64,000 nucleotides of DNA. Source: Salvelinus alpinus. Taxonomy: Eukaryota; Chordata; Actinopteri; Salmoniformes; Salmonidae. Location of the stretch: assembly GCF_045679555.1 (NCBI RefSeq), contig NC_092099.1, forward strand, positions 10,772,076-10,836,075, read 5' to 3'. Below are positions 33,547-45,094 of this stretch, piece by piece. Below the pieces are notes generated by a model, which searched no databases, was not told the DNA's origin, and saw only the letters and a list, made by a program, of their open reading frames with translations. Position numbers and translations under genes: made by a program. Numbering within the stretch: the stretch's first letter is position 1; the number at the start of each line of letters is the position of its first letter.

Positions 33547-34056
33547 CCCCACACTTACCCTTTTTTCTCTTGCCCTCGACTTAGTGGTTTACCACTGTTA
33601 CATCGAGGTCCTGTACACATTGAAACACTATGTGAAAGAGTGATACACGAACCATCCACAAGCCACAAGCTTTTACACTGTCATATAGGGTACATATAAA
33701 ATCATTTAATCTTGCTTTAAATGTGGATTTTCAGTGATAAAGTGTCATCATCAGTTCCATCATAACTAATATCAGAGTGAGACGGGAATGAAGACTCGTC
33801 GATGACAGATAATCGAATGAGAAATCAATAGAAACAAAACCCAAATGAATAAAGTATGAGGTCATATAAATATAACTGGGATATGACTATACTGGTAGTA
33901 GCCTATCGTTTGCTCTTGTGTTGGGTGACATTGGCTCCCCTGTGGTTGAAGTTGGCCAGCATAGATCTCTGCTCATCAGTCCGGCATGGATTGGACTTGC
34001 TGTCGTGGACCAGTATATCACACATCAGTTGCAATTGTCGCCGCTGTGAGGGTATA

Positions 34057-35516
34057 CAGTGCATTCTGAAAATATTCAGACCACTTCACTTTTTCCTAAT
34101 TTTGTTAAGTTACAGCCTTATTCTAAATTGTATTAAAAAAAATTAAGAATCTCATCAATCTACACACAATACCCCATAATGACAAAGCGAAAACAGGTTT
34201 TTAGAAATGTTTGCACATTTATGAATAATACAAAACAGAAATACCATATTTACATAAGTATTCTGACCCTTTGCTATGAGACTCGAAATTGAGCTCAGGT
34301 GCATCCTGTTTCCATTGATCATCCTTGAGATGTTTCTACAACTTGATTGGAGTCCACCTGTGGCAAATTCAATTGGCTGGACATGATTTGGAAAGGCACA
34401 CACCTGTCTATATAAGGTCCCAGAGTTGACAGTCAATGTCAGAGCAAAAACCAAGCTACGAGGTCGAAGGAAATGTCTGTAGAGCTCCAAGACAGGATTG
34501 TGTCGAGGCACAGGTCTGGGAAAGGGTATCAAAAAATGTCTGCAGCATTGAAGGTCCCCAAGAACACAGTGGCCTCCATCATTCTTAAATGGAAGAAGTT
34601 TGGAAGCACCAAGACTCTTCCTAGAGCTGGCCACCCGGCCAAACTGAGCAATTGGGGGAGAAGGGCCTTGGTCAGGGAGGTGACCAAGAACCCGATGGTT
34701 ACTCTGACAGAGCTCCAGAGTTCCTCTATGGAGATGGGAGAACTTTCCAGAAGGACAAACATCTCTGCAGCACTCCACCAATTAGGCCTCTATGGTAGAG
34801 TTTTCAAATGGAAGCCACTCCTCAGTAAAAGGCACATGACAGCCCGCTTGGAGTTTGCCAAAAGTCACCTAAAGGACTTTCAGACCTAGAAAACAAGATT
34901 CTCTGGCCTGAATGCCAAGTGTTACGTCTGGAGGAAACCTGCCACCATCCCTACGGTGAAGCATGGTGCTGGCAGCATCATGCTGTGTGGATGTTTTTCA
35001 GAGGCGGGGGCTTGGAGACTAGTCAGGATTGAGGGAAAGATGAACGGGGCAAAGTACAGAGAGATCCTTGATGAAAACCTGCTCCAAAACACTCAGGACC
35101 TCAGACTGGAGCGAAGGTTCACCTTCCAACAGAACATAGCCAGAGCCGGACTTGAACCCGATCAAACATCTCTGATGATACCTGAAAATAGCTGTGCAGC
35201 GACGCTCCCCATCCAACCTGACAGATCTTGTGAGGATCTGCAGAGAAGAATGAGAGAATCTCCCCAAATACATTTGTACCAGGCTTGTAGCGTCATACCC
35301 AAGAAGACTTGAGGCTGTAATCACTGACAAAGGTGCTTCAACAAAGTACTGAGTAAAGGGTCTGAATCCTTATGTAAATGTGATATTTGCTTTATCATTA
35401 TAGGGTATTGTGTGTAGATTGATGAGGAAAAAAACGATTTAATACATTTTAGAATAAGGCTGTCAGTTAACAATTTGGGAAAAGTAAAGGGGTCTGAATA
35501 CCTTCCGAATGTACTG
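34057..35516 (+). mobile_element. Tc1-like transposon in a RACGAP1 pseudogene intron
   Basis: The ends CAGTGCATTCTGAAAATATT and inverted TACCTTCCGAATGTACTG are flanked by TA. The plus-strand transposase remnant has an open N-terminal part (34473-34889, MSVELQDRIVSRHRSGKGYQ) and a frameshifted remainder (34956-35312). The segment with the second catalytic aspartate and the glutamate is not readable. Its left end sits about 12 bp from the acceptor of pseudogene exon 34043-33907. Confidence 0.92.
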
Positions 35517-35989
35517 TATGACATTTAAAGTAAGAATTTATTCCATCATCTTACAGACTGCAGAAAGTACAACATTAACCAAATAAACCATGCATTTATT
35601 GATCAACAAACTGTCACTAGCTTCAGTTTATGAGAAGCATGTTGGGAAGTTTGAGATGATGGGGCTAATAACAATCGGACACGTACCATGATAATGTGGC
35701 AGTCATTCTTGACCTCAGAGTCTAAATCATGAGCTCCAATAGGACAGCCTAACAAAGTTAAAAAGGGATCCATACCAAGTGCTGAAAGTATGCTTCGGCC
35801 TTATAGCGCTTCTTAATCTCCACATTGACCTGGTTGCAATTTTTTTTCTCAGTTTAACCTCCAGGGCAGCCTGGGCTATGTCGGACTTCACCAGCAGCTC
35901 CTTGTGTCTCTTCAGCTCCAGCTCTGCATGTAGCCATTTCTTCTTGGTGGCATCATAGTTTTTCACTACTTCAATGAATTCTGGCATGA

Positions 35990-36577
35990 AGAAAATACCA
36001 AAGTGACATGGCTTGTGTTAGACATCATTCTATGTTCCAAATGTGTATAATGAGAGAACAAAAAAGAGAATATGCCATGACATGAAATGTGTACATGTGA
36101 ATTGCAAGATTTGGCCATAACGTCTCACAACCATTCACACATGAACATGTCTTTTAGTTTGACGCATTAGAATGGAATACGTCTTGAAATGTGTCTCAAG
36201 TGACAACATGTCTGAAGCCATACTGTGTACCATTCAACATTTTGTCTTGTCACATCTTTTTAGGGGCTGTAATGTTCTGAACTGAACAAAAGCAAAATGG
36301 CATAGTGGAGTAGTGTGCCAACATTTAAATCCTGTAACCTACACACAAAAACTAATTTGACTGGGCATTCACTTCTTTTCAAGTCCCAGGATAATGTTGC
36401 ATTCGTATCCAAGTGGGAGGTGGGAATTTACCAGTAGTGAAGTCGTAAATAATGCTTTTATATATTCAAGTGCTTTGAACTCATTGGGAAACGCCGATTG
36501 GCCAACAAGCTGCGTAAACCATCAACTAAAAGTACAGCTATCATGGTTGTAAACAAATGATTGTTATTGTCTAAACA
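35990..36577. other. No gene recognised
   Basis: The first coding exon of the RACGAP1 pseudogene would be expected upstream of 35980 on the minus strand, but I could not identify it here. Confidence 0.4.
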
Positions 36578-37735
36578 TTAGGGGTTCAACAAGGGTCCTT
36601 CTAAGATCCTCAAAGTTCTTTGAAGAAGCTTAGGGTTCTTAGTACTGAAAATTGCCCCCAGAAGGTTCTTCCAGGAACCCCATAGGAGGTGGGGTTCATC
36701 GAGGAACCTCCTTAGTTGGTGGGGGTTCTTGCAGGAACCTAACTGCCCAACTGAAACATTTAGATTTGAATTTGAAAGGACAGCAGGTGCAGGCACTTAA
36801 CTGAACAATGTAAAGATCTCCTCAATTTAAGGTAAGGTGTGTCCCTTGTATGATCTACATTTATATTGTTTTACGATGATACCATCTATCTTTTCATACT
36901 TGTGCAAATATTTCTAAAGCAGGAAATGGACACAATTCAATGGATATCAATCAACAAAGAGGTAAGAATATGTAGGCTATAAGAATATGTTGACGGCTAG
37001 CTGTATTGGGTGCAGATGACTGAACTGCTCACTTTTGTGTCCATGTCTGCAGGTATACAGACGAGGAGGTATACAAAGGTATGTCAATTGGTATTGGTAT
37101 GTTATGCAGAGCACATTTACCATCCTCCTCCCTTACTGAACCTCTTCAATTAATATCCCATAGGCCTCTACATTATGGACAAGGTATGTGTATGAAAACC
37201 ATTATCCCAAAGTTTTTTTCATTCACATTTACCACAAAAACCAAGGTATGAATACAGTCGTGTGCATGTTTTGTTAGTCATCTGTATAATTACAATTTTT
37301 TCATTCTCCCTACACCTCTGATGAATATAACAGGAAACCTGTTAGATCACCATGCACTGCAACATCATTCTGGCTACGGATAAGGAGAACATCAACACAT
37401 TAATATCAATACCTCAGAGGATATATTGGACATGGGGCTCTGCTGGGAGTTTACCTCATATATATATTTTTTTCTTCTGCTTTGCCACTAAAATCATAAT
37501 AAACACTGACAACTAAAGTATTGTGCTATTGTTGTGTGTATTATTATTAATAATAATAATAATAATTGGGGAGGGGGGGTTGTTCAAAAATTAACGCCAA
37601 AATGTTATTCAAAAGGTTCTTCGAGGATTCATTTTAAGGGGTTCTTTGAGGAACTTATAGGGATTCCCCCAGTTTCAATTTGAAGAACCCCTAAAGGATA
37701 CTCCAGGAACCTTTTCTTTTTAGAGTGCATATTAA
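36578..37735. mobile_element. Probable non-autonomous DNA element with GGTTCTT-rich ends
   Basis: Both ends consist of repeated GGTTCTT/AAGAACC blocks in opposite orientation (36578-36740 and 37600-37735). The right end finishes GGAACCTTTTCTTTTTAGAGTGCA. The interior has no coding potential and contains a (TAA)n tract at 37541-37566. Exact ends and target duplication are unclear. Confidence 0.55.
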
Positions 37736-38046
37736 TAGATTGCTTTTTATAAATAATGTTTTGCTGTTGCATCTAACTGCCGAAAATGCTTTTATCAAGG
37801 TAATTTCCTTAGTAGGTGACGTCAGAGGTCAGCATGTGGGAGAAATATGAGCTCAGGATGATAGACGAGTTTTCTCACTAGTACCTACCAGTTGGAGGGC
37901 CGTTCAATGTTCCTTTTCCCAGTCCTATATGTGGTAAATTCCCCACTTCCCACTTGGTTGCAAACGTAGCATTAGCTTACGAAAAGTTAACATCAGGGGT
38001 GTATTCACTAGGTAGGAAGCACGCTGTCAAATGAGCATGCTTTGGG

Positions 38047-38221
38047 CAGTGGTTCCCAACCAAGGGTACTAGGACCCCTGGGGGTACTTGGCCTATCCAC
38101 GGGGGATACTTGAGAAGACCATAGACCTACTGGTAAAATACACATGAGGGGGTACTTCAGCAATACTCTGGGCAAAATTCAGTCGGTGGTACAGTAACCA
38201 AAAAAAGGTTGGGAACCTCTG
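38047..38221. mobile_element. hAT-type MITE
   Basis: CAGTGGTTCCCAACC at the left pairs with GGTTGGGAACCTCTG at the right. The left flank GCTTTGGG and right sequence GCTTTAGG suggest an imperfect 8-bp target duplication overlapping the end by one base. It is 175 bp and has no gene. Confidence 0.7.
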
Positions 38222-38699
38222 CTTTAGGAAACCAATAAGAGGGTTCAATTAATCTTGCCTGGGCGCCCTTGTAGGCGTGTTTTGCCCAGCTCTGTCCAAG
38301 TTGGCTCAAAACAATAGTTACACAATAAAGCATGTGTAGTAATTAATAAGATTATGTTTTTTACCATGCAAAAGTGCTTGCTTTTGATAAAAACACTACA
38401 TATGTCTTCCCAATGAAAACTAGTTAGAAAATTCAAACATACATTTTTTTATAGAAAATATATGTTTTATGTTTCTGGCCCATCCCTATGCCCATCCCTA
38501 ACACTGGGATAATCCAAAATGCACCTGAACAAGTAGGTTATTTCATGAATTAACATATGTATTATACAACAGGTGGTTTGGAATTCCCATTGTTAGAGCC
38601 TCTCCTGTCCATGATATATGAGACAACATACACAAGGCCACCTTCTTATAAAGTGACATCTTTACATCGTTACCTAGCAACACACTATCACTTTTACAA

Positions 38700-38812
38700 C
38701 TATTATTCTTATAACCTGTTTTATTTATTTTTTATTTTACCTTTATTTAACTAGGCAAGTCAGTTAAGAACAAATTCTTATTTTCAATGACGGCCTTTGT
38801 TTTATCCACTAA
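38700..38812. repeat. Salmonid dispersed repeat tail (TTTATTTAACTAGGCAAGTC)
   Basis: TTTATTTAACTAGGCAAGTC followed by AGTTAAGAACAAATTCTTAT is a high-copy phrase. Parts recur at 42851-42900 and at 61199-61232. Confidence 0.6.
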
Positions 38813-38814
38813 CG

Positions 38815-38959
38815 TTTAATGAATGGTGCCAACAAGAAGAGGAGGAGGATATTAAAGATATTAAACAAGAAGAGAAAGTGGACCAGCAACCTGAGCCCAG
38901 CGTTAATGTTATACATGCAGAAAGCAGTGTTAGTGAATGTAGCATCACGTTTTGTTGAA
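38815..38959 (+). other. Unassigned acidic open segment
   Basis: One plus-strand frame reads NEWCQQEEEEDIKDIKQEEK and continues to a TGA at 38957. Its composition looks protein-like but matches no domain I know, and no start or splice sites are evident. It may be part of a degraded gene or chance. Confidence 0.25.
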
Positions 38960-39619
38960 AAATTGATGGTTTGTGAAATAATCTAGATGTTTTATTCTGG
39001 TAACCGTTGTATAAAAGCAATAATACATAAGAGGCCATGTGATACGACTTTTTTAAATCATGGCACCACTCGGTTCGCTTCCTGGTTATGACCACATCAC
39101 AGCCATGATAAAAATGTCATAACACATGGCCTCGCATGTATTATTGCTTAAATAACCAATAGTCTACTTTTCACTTGTTTCAATATCGATGGCTAACAAA
39201 TAAAACATTTCCACAAATGTGGATATAATATCACATTAACATTTGACGAATAAATATTAGGAATTCACCACTCAACATACAACGTTATAACTACAAAGCG
39301 CACGCCCTTGTTGCTGGATATTATCGAAGTGACCAGAAGAAATATGCGTGTAGTTTACACGCTGCAACAAACATTTACGAACGGTTGGTGCCGAAAAACT
39401 CTTCCCCAGTGCGTAGGTTTCCACTAAATAACACAGCCACAAAGTCAAACTTGGCTATAGGACTATCGTCAAAATTCATGAAAACCAACATTTTATTTTT
39501 GGTCTTAATTTAAGGTTAGCAGTGTGGTTATGGTTAGGTTTAAAATCACAATTTAAGAGAAATTGTAGAAATATGCGGGGCTTATGACTGACTGTGGTAA
39601 CTAGTGACGTCCAAGTGGG

Positions 39620-39712
39620 TATCTAGCCCAAAGGCCGGCAGATGGCGAGATTGAATCATGTAAAATGACACGACTCAATATCGTCACCTGCCGGTTTTGG
39701 GCTAGTGCGTAT
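39620..39712. repeat. Short foldback sequence
   Basis: CTAGCCCAAAGGCCGGCAGA (about 39625-39644) pairs with a right arm containing CTGCCGGTTTTGGGCTAG (about 39688-39705), with the pairing extending inward over about 35 bases and a small loop. It is a MITE or hairpin without coding capacity. Confidence 0.65.
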
Positions 39713-39950
39713 TGTCAAATGACACCATTATCCCAAAAGACTCAATCTATGACGTTATCCTCCAATTTTGTTTTAAGATAAGTTACTTTTTTAGTTGGTA
39801 TTCAGATTAGTTTTTATTTGTAGTCATTGACCCCGTGTTCCTCATGTTGCCACGTGTAGCTGGAAAACAGTATTTATTGCAATGGCTAGCTAGCCTATGA
39901 TTTTAATAACCCGTATTTTTCAATGTGTGTCGCGGTACTTCGCATTTCAG

Positions 39951-40063
39951 GGAAAACCCACCAGTTATTACCAGACCCAGAACTGTCAGCTCGCATTGTA
40001 CCACGAGGTCTCGAAGCTAGGCCAGTCAGTCAGCTCTGCGTTAACCGCGAGGAGTCTACAAAG
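39951..40063 (+). other. Candidate exon of an unidentified plus-strand gene
   Basis: A 113-bp stretch between a TTTCAG acceptor-like site and a strong GTAGGA donor is more GC-rich than its surroundings and open in two frames. One frame reads KPTSYYQTQNCQLALYHEVS. No second exon was found downstream, so it may be a first exon or a 5' UTR. Product unknown. Confidence 0.3.
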
Positions 40064-41389
40064 GTAGGATATTTATTAGCCTACAAGCACTTCTTATGGA
40101 AATGAACAAAAATATATTGCAGTATTTAATAGCCTTGTTGGGATTGAAACTTTAACTTGGCAAACATCTTACTCTTCCCGCCACCAAATCAGGTATGGGT
40201 AAATTAAATATGCAGGCTACATTGTTTTTGTTTACTATATGAATTATGTTATAATGTGCATTATTGCAGTGCAAGAAAATACAGTGTTCAATTATGTAGG
40301 TTGGCTGTGAACCTGTAAACCTAGGCCTAGTCTAAGGTTAATTTTGTGAGGTTTTTAGTCCTTCCATATCCATAGTACTGGCAGTAAATTTCCAGATGCA
40401 GAGGGGTCACACCAGCATAGCAGTGTATTCCTGAATTGTAAATTGGCCTAATGCAGGGCTGTAATTCCTTTGGTGGATGTTCTCATAAGCAGATGTTAAT
40501 GTATGCTGCTTTAATGCATGCACACCATCATTCTTAAGAAGGAATACCATTAGTTTGATTGCAGAATGTAATGCTGTCACTTATTTATAGGAGATGGCAG
40601 TGTTATTATTTGCATCATTTCCATAAGATCATCCTTTTGCACATTCTCTACATTTTAAGATTAAAGCATCGTAGGAACTTGGTGTCCTCTGAGATGTATT
40701 TTTCTTCTTTGCTGGCAGCAGCTGTCAGACAGCCCCTATATGATAAGTGTTATATTGATGCCATGTCAAACTATAGTTATCTTCACTAACAAATCTCAGC
40801 TACCCTGCTCTGATTGAGCACAAGGGGTATGTTCAAAATCCCTTAATGTTTTTTAACAAGAAGCAACGCTTTTGAGGTTCTACACCTTGGCGCCTGGATA
40901 ACACGTTTAGCAAAGTGACCATGATATTTTCCCTATAACCTGACTGTTCATACGCCTACATCTCCTGCAGAAAAATATGAAATGTTTACGTCTACGTCAC
41001 CCTAAAAAAGGGGGAGCCTTATTGTTTTAAGACTTTGAAATAGTTGCAAACCCCAGACAAATGTATAACATCATACTGTGCTATTTTGATAAATTGGAAC
41101 TGGGATAGGCTGATGTTGACCGAGTTAGGCTACTTCTATAGCCTTTGTATTGATTGCAGGAAATATCTTGGGTGATGACATAATAGTCATTGACCGTGCA
41201 TTTTACAGGCTATAAAATCATTTTCTACATTGTTTCTTGATTCTCAACATTGGCATACAAAACCAAATCAAACCAATCTGATGTTTCAATCTCTAGAAAG
41301 TTGCCAGAGCAGGGCTTATTGTTTGATTAATAATGCAGCCTTAATTGTGGTCTTTTTGTTTTATCATTGCCCTCAGATGGCGTTTGCAT
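40064..41389. other. No gene recognised
   Basis: AT-rich sequence with scattered short frames lacking domains. It could be intron if 39951-40063 is an exon. Confidence 0.5.
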
Positions 41390-41390
41390 A

Positions 41391-41797
41391 GCTCCATACA
41401 TGTGCATACTGATCCTGTAGCTCCATACATGTGCATACAGATCCTGTAGCTCCATACATGTGCATACTGATCCTGTAGCTCCATACATGTGCATACTGAT
41501 CCTGTAGCTCCATACATGTGCATACTGATCCTGTAGCTCCATACATGTGCATACTGATCCTGTAGCTTCATACATGTGCATACTGATCCTGTAGCTCTGT
41601 ACATGTGCATACTGATCCTGTAGCTCCATACATGTGCATACTGATCCTGTAGCTCTGTACATGTGCATACTGATCCTGTAGCTCCATACATGTGCGTACT
41701 GATCCTGTAGCTTCATACATGTGCATACTGATCCTGTAGCTCTGTACATGTGCATACTGATCCTGTAGCTCCATACATGTGCATACTGATCCTGTAG
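41391..41797. repeat. 29-bp minisatellite, 14 copies
   Basis: The unit GCTCCATACATGTGCATACT plus GATCCTGTA is repeated head to tail 14 times. Units differ mainly at the CCA position, where TCA and CTGT-type variants recur in order. Because 29 is not a multiple of three and the minus strand lacks stops, all three minus frames stay open over the array. These frames are not genes. Confidence 0.97.
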
Positions 41798-41799
41798 CG

Positions 41800-42370
41800 C
41801 CGAGGCGATGTGGGATATTGTTTTTTCGCCCAGTAGAGGACACTGGTAGGCCTATTCATTCTAGGGATGTCAGTACCTTGTTTTAGTGTGTGGTTGTGTG
41901 GTCTCAGTGATTAGGACAATGTTTGCGCAAACCTTTGTTGTGTTTGTTTGACGTAACGCGACTCGCAATAAAAAATAACCTGTTTGCTGGTATCAAAGGC
42001 TTTTCCCCTCTCATTTTTGGAATTACTCTATTACACAAACTGTAGTTAGCGGGCTCTGAATCAGTTGAATTTAGATCCCCAAATTCTGATGTGATATGAG
42101 ACCCTCGAGTATAAGTCAGATCTCTAGCCTCCCTGTTTGGTTAGTTCTACATTTGAGATACAGCATTTGTTCATTTGGAGCTAAGCTCAGACATTGTTTG
42201 AACACTTTATTAGTTTGAACAGAATGTTTTGCCAGGGTCTTAATATCCTGTTGATATTGATTTTGGATGATTGACTTTTAAGTCAATAACACCATTTATT
42301 ACACGGATTAGAACGCCTCTTTGAGACATTTGTAGAGATTTTAGCTAGGAATTAAAGCTTACCACTAGCT
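41800..42370. other. No gene recognised
   Basis: No coding signal or clear repeat beyond the adjoining minisatellite and MITE. Confidence 0.5.
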
Positions 42371-43595
42371 AGGTTTCCATCCAATTGGCGACAGATTTTC
42401 TGCATAGAAAAATATGTGCATTTTCCCACCAGATGTGTTTCCATCAAACTGACTTCTAATGTTGAAAGACAGCGACCCAGTTCTAGGTATTTGACTGGTT
42501 TGTGACTCACTGACACCGCCCCCGGTTAGAGGGGAATAAAGGAGCCCAAGAGTTAACACACACAGGAACTTTAATCACACACAGGAGAAGATGAACATGG
42601 GTATGTTTTCTGTGTCCACGCATCCCATGCACATATATACACCCACACTCACAGACTGGAATAACACCGTACCTGGCAATATTTACTCCCTTGGAGAGTG
42701 TGGGGCAGGCTGGCTAGCCAATCAGGACCTGGAGAGACTGCATGGCTAGAGCATGCATAGTGGTGAGACACATGGCTATTGTCCGATTGGCTGAAGCCAT
42801 GAGCTGGAGGAGATATCGATCTCTCACGTGAGGGGGAGAATTTTGATTTATTTCTTTTATTTAACCTTTATTTAACTGGGCAAATTCATATTTACAATGA
42901 AAGGGCGAGGATGGGTGAGAGTCAGACAGCATGACTCCAGAAAGCAAATAAACAAATGCTCACACAAACAGTGACATCGTGTCCATTAGCGCTCTCGGCA
43001 CGGGGATTGTGTAACAAATGTGTATCCATTGCATTTTCAACTCTTAAGGATGGTTTTGTCGCAAACTGTTGCGATAAATGGCATACTTGCCCAATCTGGT
43101 TTTGACGCATGCTCTGTAGACAAGTTTGCTGATACAGTGTACAGGCTTGGTTATATAATGGATAAAACCAAGATCCCCTTTTTTAATGAAAAAAGTAAAT
43201 AATCCCAAGCACGGATCATGTCCCCAGCATCATTCAAATGATAGCCTACCTTCTATCTATTGGAAATTTGGTTGAAGTTTATCATCGTGCACTTAACCAC
43301 CGTAAGTTATGAAATAAGGTATGTAGTTCATCATAACTTATTCTATCTGACTAAAAACTCGACATGCTTTTCCATGTCGTGGTAATAGTAGGCTACAGCA
43401 TCTCGTGACTCCCAAGTTTACTGCATCATTATGTTTTTTCTATCATTATTTGCTCATAAATGAGTTTCCACTGTCGCATAATCTACTTCATCAACAAAAT
43501 AAATATCCCTCCTTGTCTAACTTTTTTTGTTTTTGTCGACATTAGGAAGTTCTAGCGACACATTTTATCTGCATGAAATGGTTGGATGGAAACCT
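42371..43595. mobile_element. Non-autonomous DNA element with GGTTTCCATCC ends
   Basis: AGGTTTCCATCCAATTGG at the left pairs with GGTTGGATGGAAACCT at the right, with further pairing (GCGACAGATTTTCTGCAT and ATCTGCATG/GCGACA) inside. The interior (about 42500-42900) holds unrelated sequence that may be a secondary insertion, including a TTTATTTAACCTTTATTTAA phrase. There is no transposase. Confidence 0.65.
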
Positions 43596-45086
43596 GGTTA
43601 CTGTAACACTTACAAAATAATAAGGATGAGCTAGTCTCCCTCACAACACAAATGTACCAAACATTTTAAAATAAGAAAAGTACATTGGTGAGAACTAATG
43701 GAAAAACACTTTATTGATATGGCCTATGCCTAGCAAAAGTGCATTTGTAAATGTTTTTGAATATTCAACACAAGGCTGAGTAGATTTTTAAGAACATTTT
43801 AGAAAATGTACTGTATAAGATGCAAATTTTTACTTTCTGTGATGCAAATAGGAACGCTACATCTGGGAGAAAGATAATGTTGGCCTAATCTTGTAGGTGA
43901 GCCCGCACTCACACTTCTACATTGCCAACCCATTCTAGCTGTCTATTTGAACGAGCATAGACTAGAGGTATTTTAATGAATCCTTTGTATAAAGCAATTT
44001 CTCATTTCTTTCTCTTTTACCCACCACTGTTTCTCTATCTTTGCTTCCTCTCTCACACACTTCTATTCTCTTTGTGCCCCCCTCTCTCTCTCCACCCTTT
44101 GTATATAATTCCAGTGTAATTTTTAGAAATGGAGTGATTCTCTCTCTAAATTAAATGCTCTCCCCATGCCCTGTTGATAAAAATGTTATTCTGATCGGGA
44201 GTGTTGTGTTGAATGCAAAATCTTATTCTCCGGGGTGTATTCCTATTTGCATTGTTTTGAAAACCCTTAAAATAATCAGTTGGTGATAAGACATTCGATT
44301 CATTTGGTACGTTCATTTGGAGAAAACATGCATTCATTTATGAAAGCCTTCATTTGTGGTGGAAATTGACATTGCAAATGATTGTCCTCGGATTAACACA
44401 CGTTATTGCTGTTAATGTTTGTAGAGAAAATAGTTTTTGCTCCATCATAAGCATACCATTTAAAGCTCATACGGGATTTTGTTTTCTATTATATTATGAG
44501 TTCCACCATTGTTGATTGGTTTCTTTCAAATGTAGGAATTGGACTTCAGGGAGATGCTATAAGTAAATATAATAAACTATTCACAGGTTAAACTTTCTTG
44601 AAATTACCATAAGATATAGCCCTGTGTTAAGCAACCATGTTTGCAATACTCTGCAGTCTTTTGGTAGTCACATGTTCACATGCATATTTTAAAGACGATT
44701 TTGGTAATGAGGCTCCATTTGGGCAGCTTCTGTTTCTCGCCTCAGTGATTCAACAGTCTTGACCACCTCCTTTCTCACGCTGAGTCCTCATAATTCATTT
44801 AAACTGTTGTCCCATCCAGTCAAAAGCACACAGTCTAAATAAAAGGAAGAACATGGCCCTAAGAGAGTCTAGTGTTATGAAGCATTCAGACTGGACATTA
44901 ACACAATCTCAACCATCTGTAATCAAATTATACCTTCAGTATATACATTTCTGCTGTATTGTTTGTCTCAGCCAGTAGCTATCAGTTGCAATGCACTTCA
45001 ATAATTTTGTATTTTGTAAAAATGTCTGGTTAGACAAGACGACTGATGCAAGTTGAGTAGTGTTAGGCTGAGATATTAGGCCTATG
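43596..45086. other. No gene recognised
   Basis: AT-rich non-coding sequence with a pyrimidine-rich stretch near 44005-44100. No exon supported. Confidence 0.5.
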
Positions 45087-45094
45087 TCTTAAAT

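Larger units (their letters stand above)
20436..35980 (-). pseudogene. racgap1: Unprocessed pseudogene of RACGAP1 (centralspindlin RhoGAP)
   Basis: RACGAP1 pairs with the kinesin KIF23 at the spindle midzone and acts on Rho-family GTPases in cytokinesis. Minus-strand exon remnants in the correct order are 35980-35776 (coiled coil), 34043-33907, 33813-about 33735, 33300-33227, 23905-about 23835, 23767-23611 (up to the first residues of the C1 domain), 21559-21454 and 21216-21083 (RhoGAP), about 20851-20727 and 20537-20436 (C-terminus). Introns are retained, so it is not a retrocopy. Indels, in-frame stops and altered splice sites are spread over the gene. The first coding exon, most of the C1 zinc finger and the first half of the RhoGAP domain were not found. 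It is probably a decayed duplicate of a gene whose functional copy lies elsewhere. Confidence 0.88.
33227..35980 (-). pseudogene. racgap1: RACGAP1 pseudogene, N-terminal exons
   Basis: Exon 35980-35776 encodes EFIEVVKNYDATKKKWLHAE and the following coiled coil, then shifts frame in a run of eight A residues before NQVNVEIKKRYKAEAYFQHL. Exon 34043-33907 is open throughout (RQLQLMCDILVHDSKSN ... HRGANVTQHKSKR), but its donor reads AT instead of GT. Exon 33813-about 33735 (RLSVIDESSFPSHSDISYDG) has CG where the acceptor AG belongs. Exon 33300-33227 (APAGKTGRVGGRSEDHLGG) keeps both splice sites. Confidence 0.88.

Noticed and set aside
41327..41843. Three long overlapping minus-strand open frames of repetitive protein
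   Set aside because: They are translations of the 29-bp minisatellite in its three frames. There is no promoter, splice or domain evidence.
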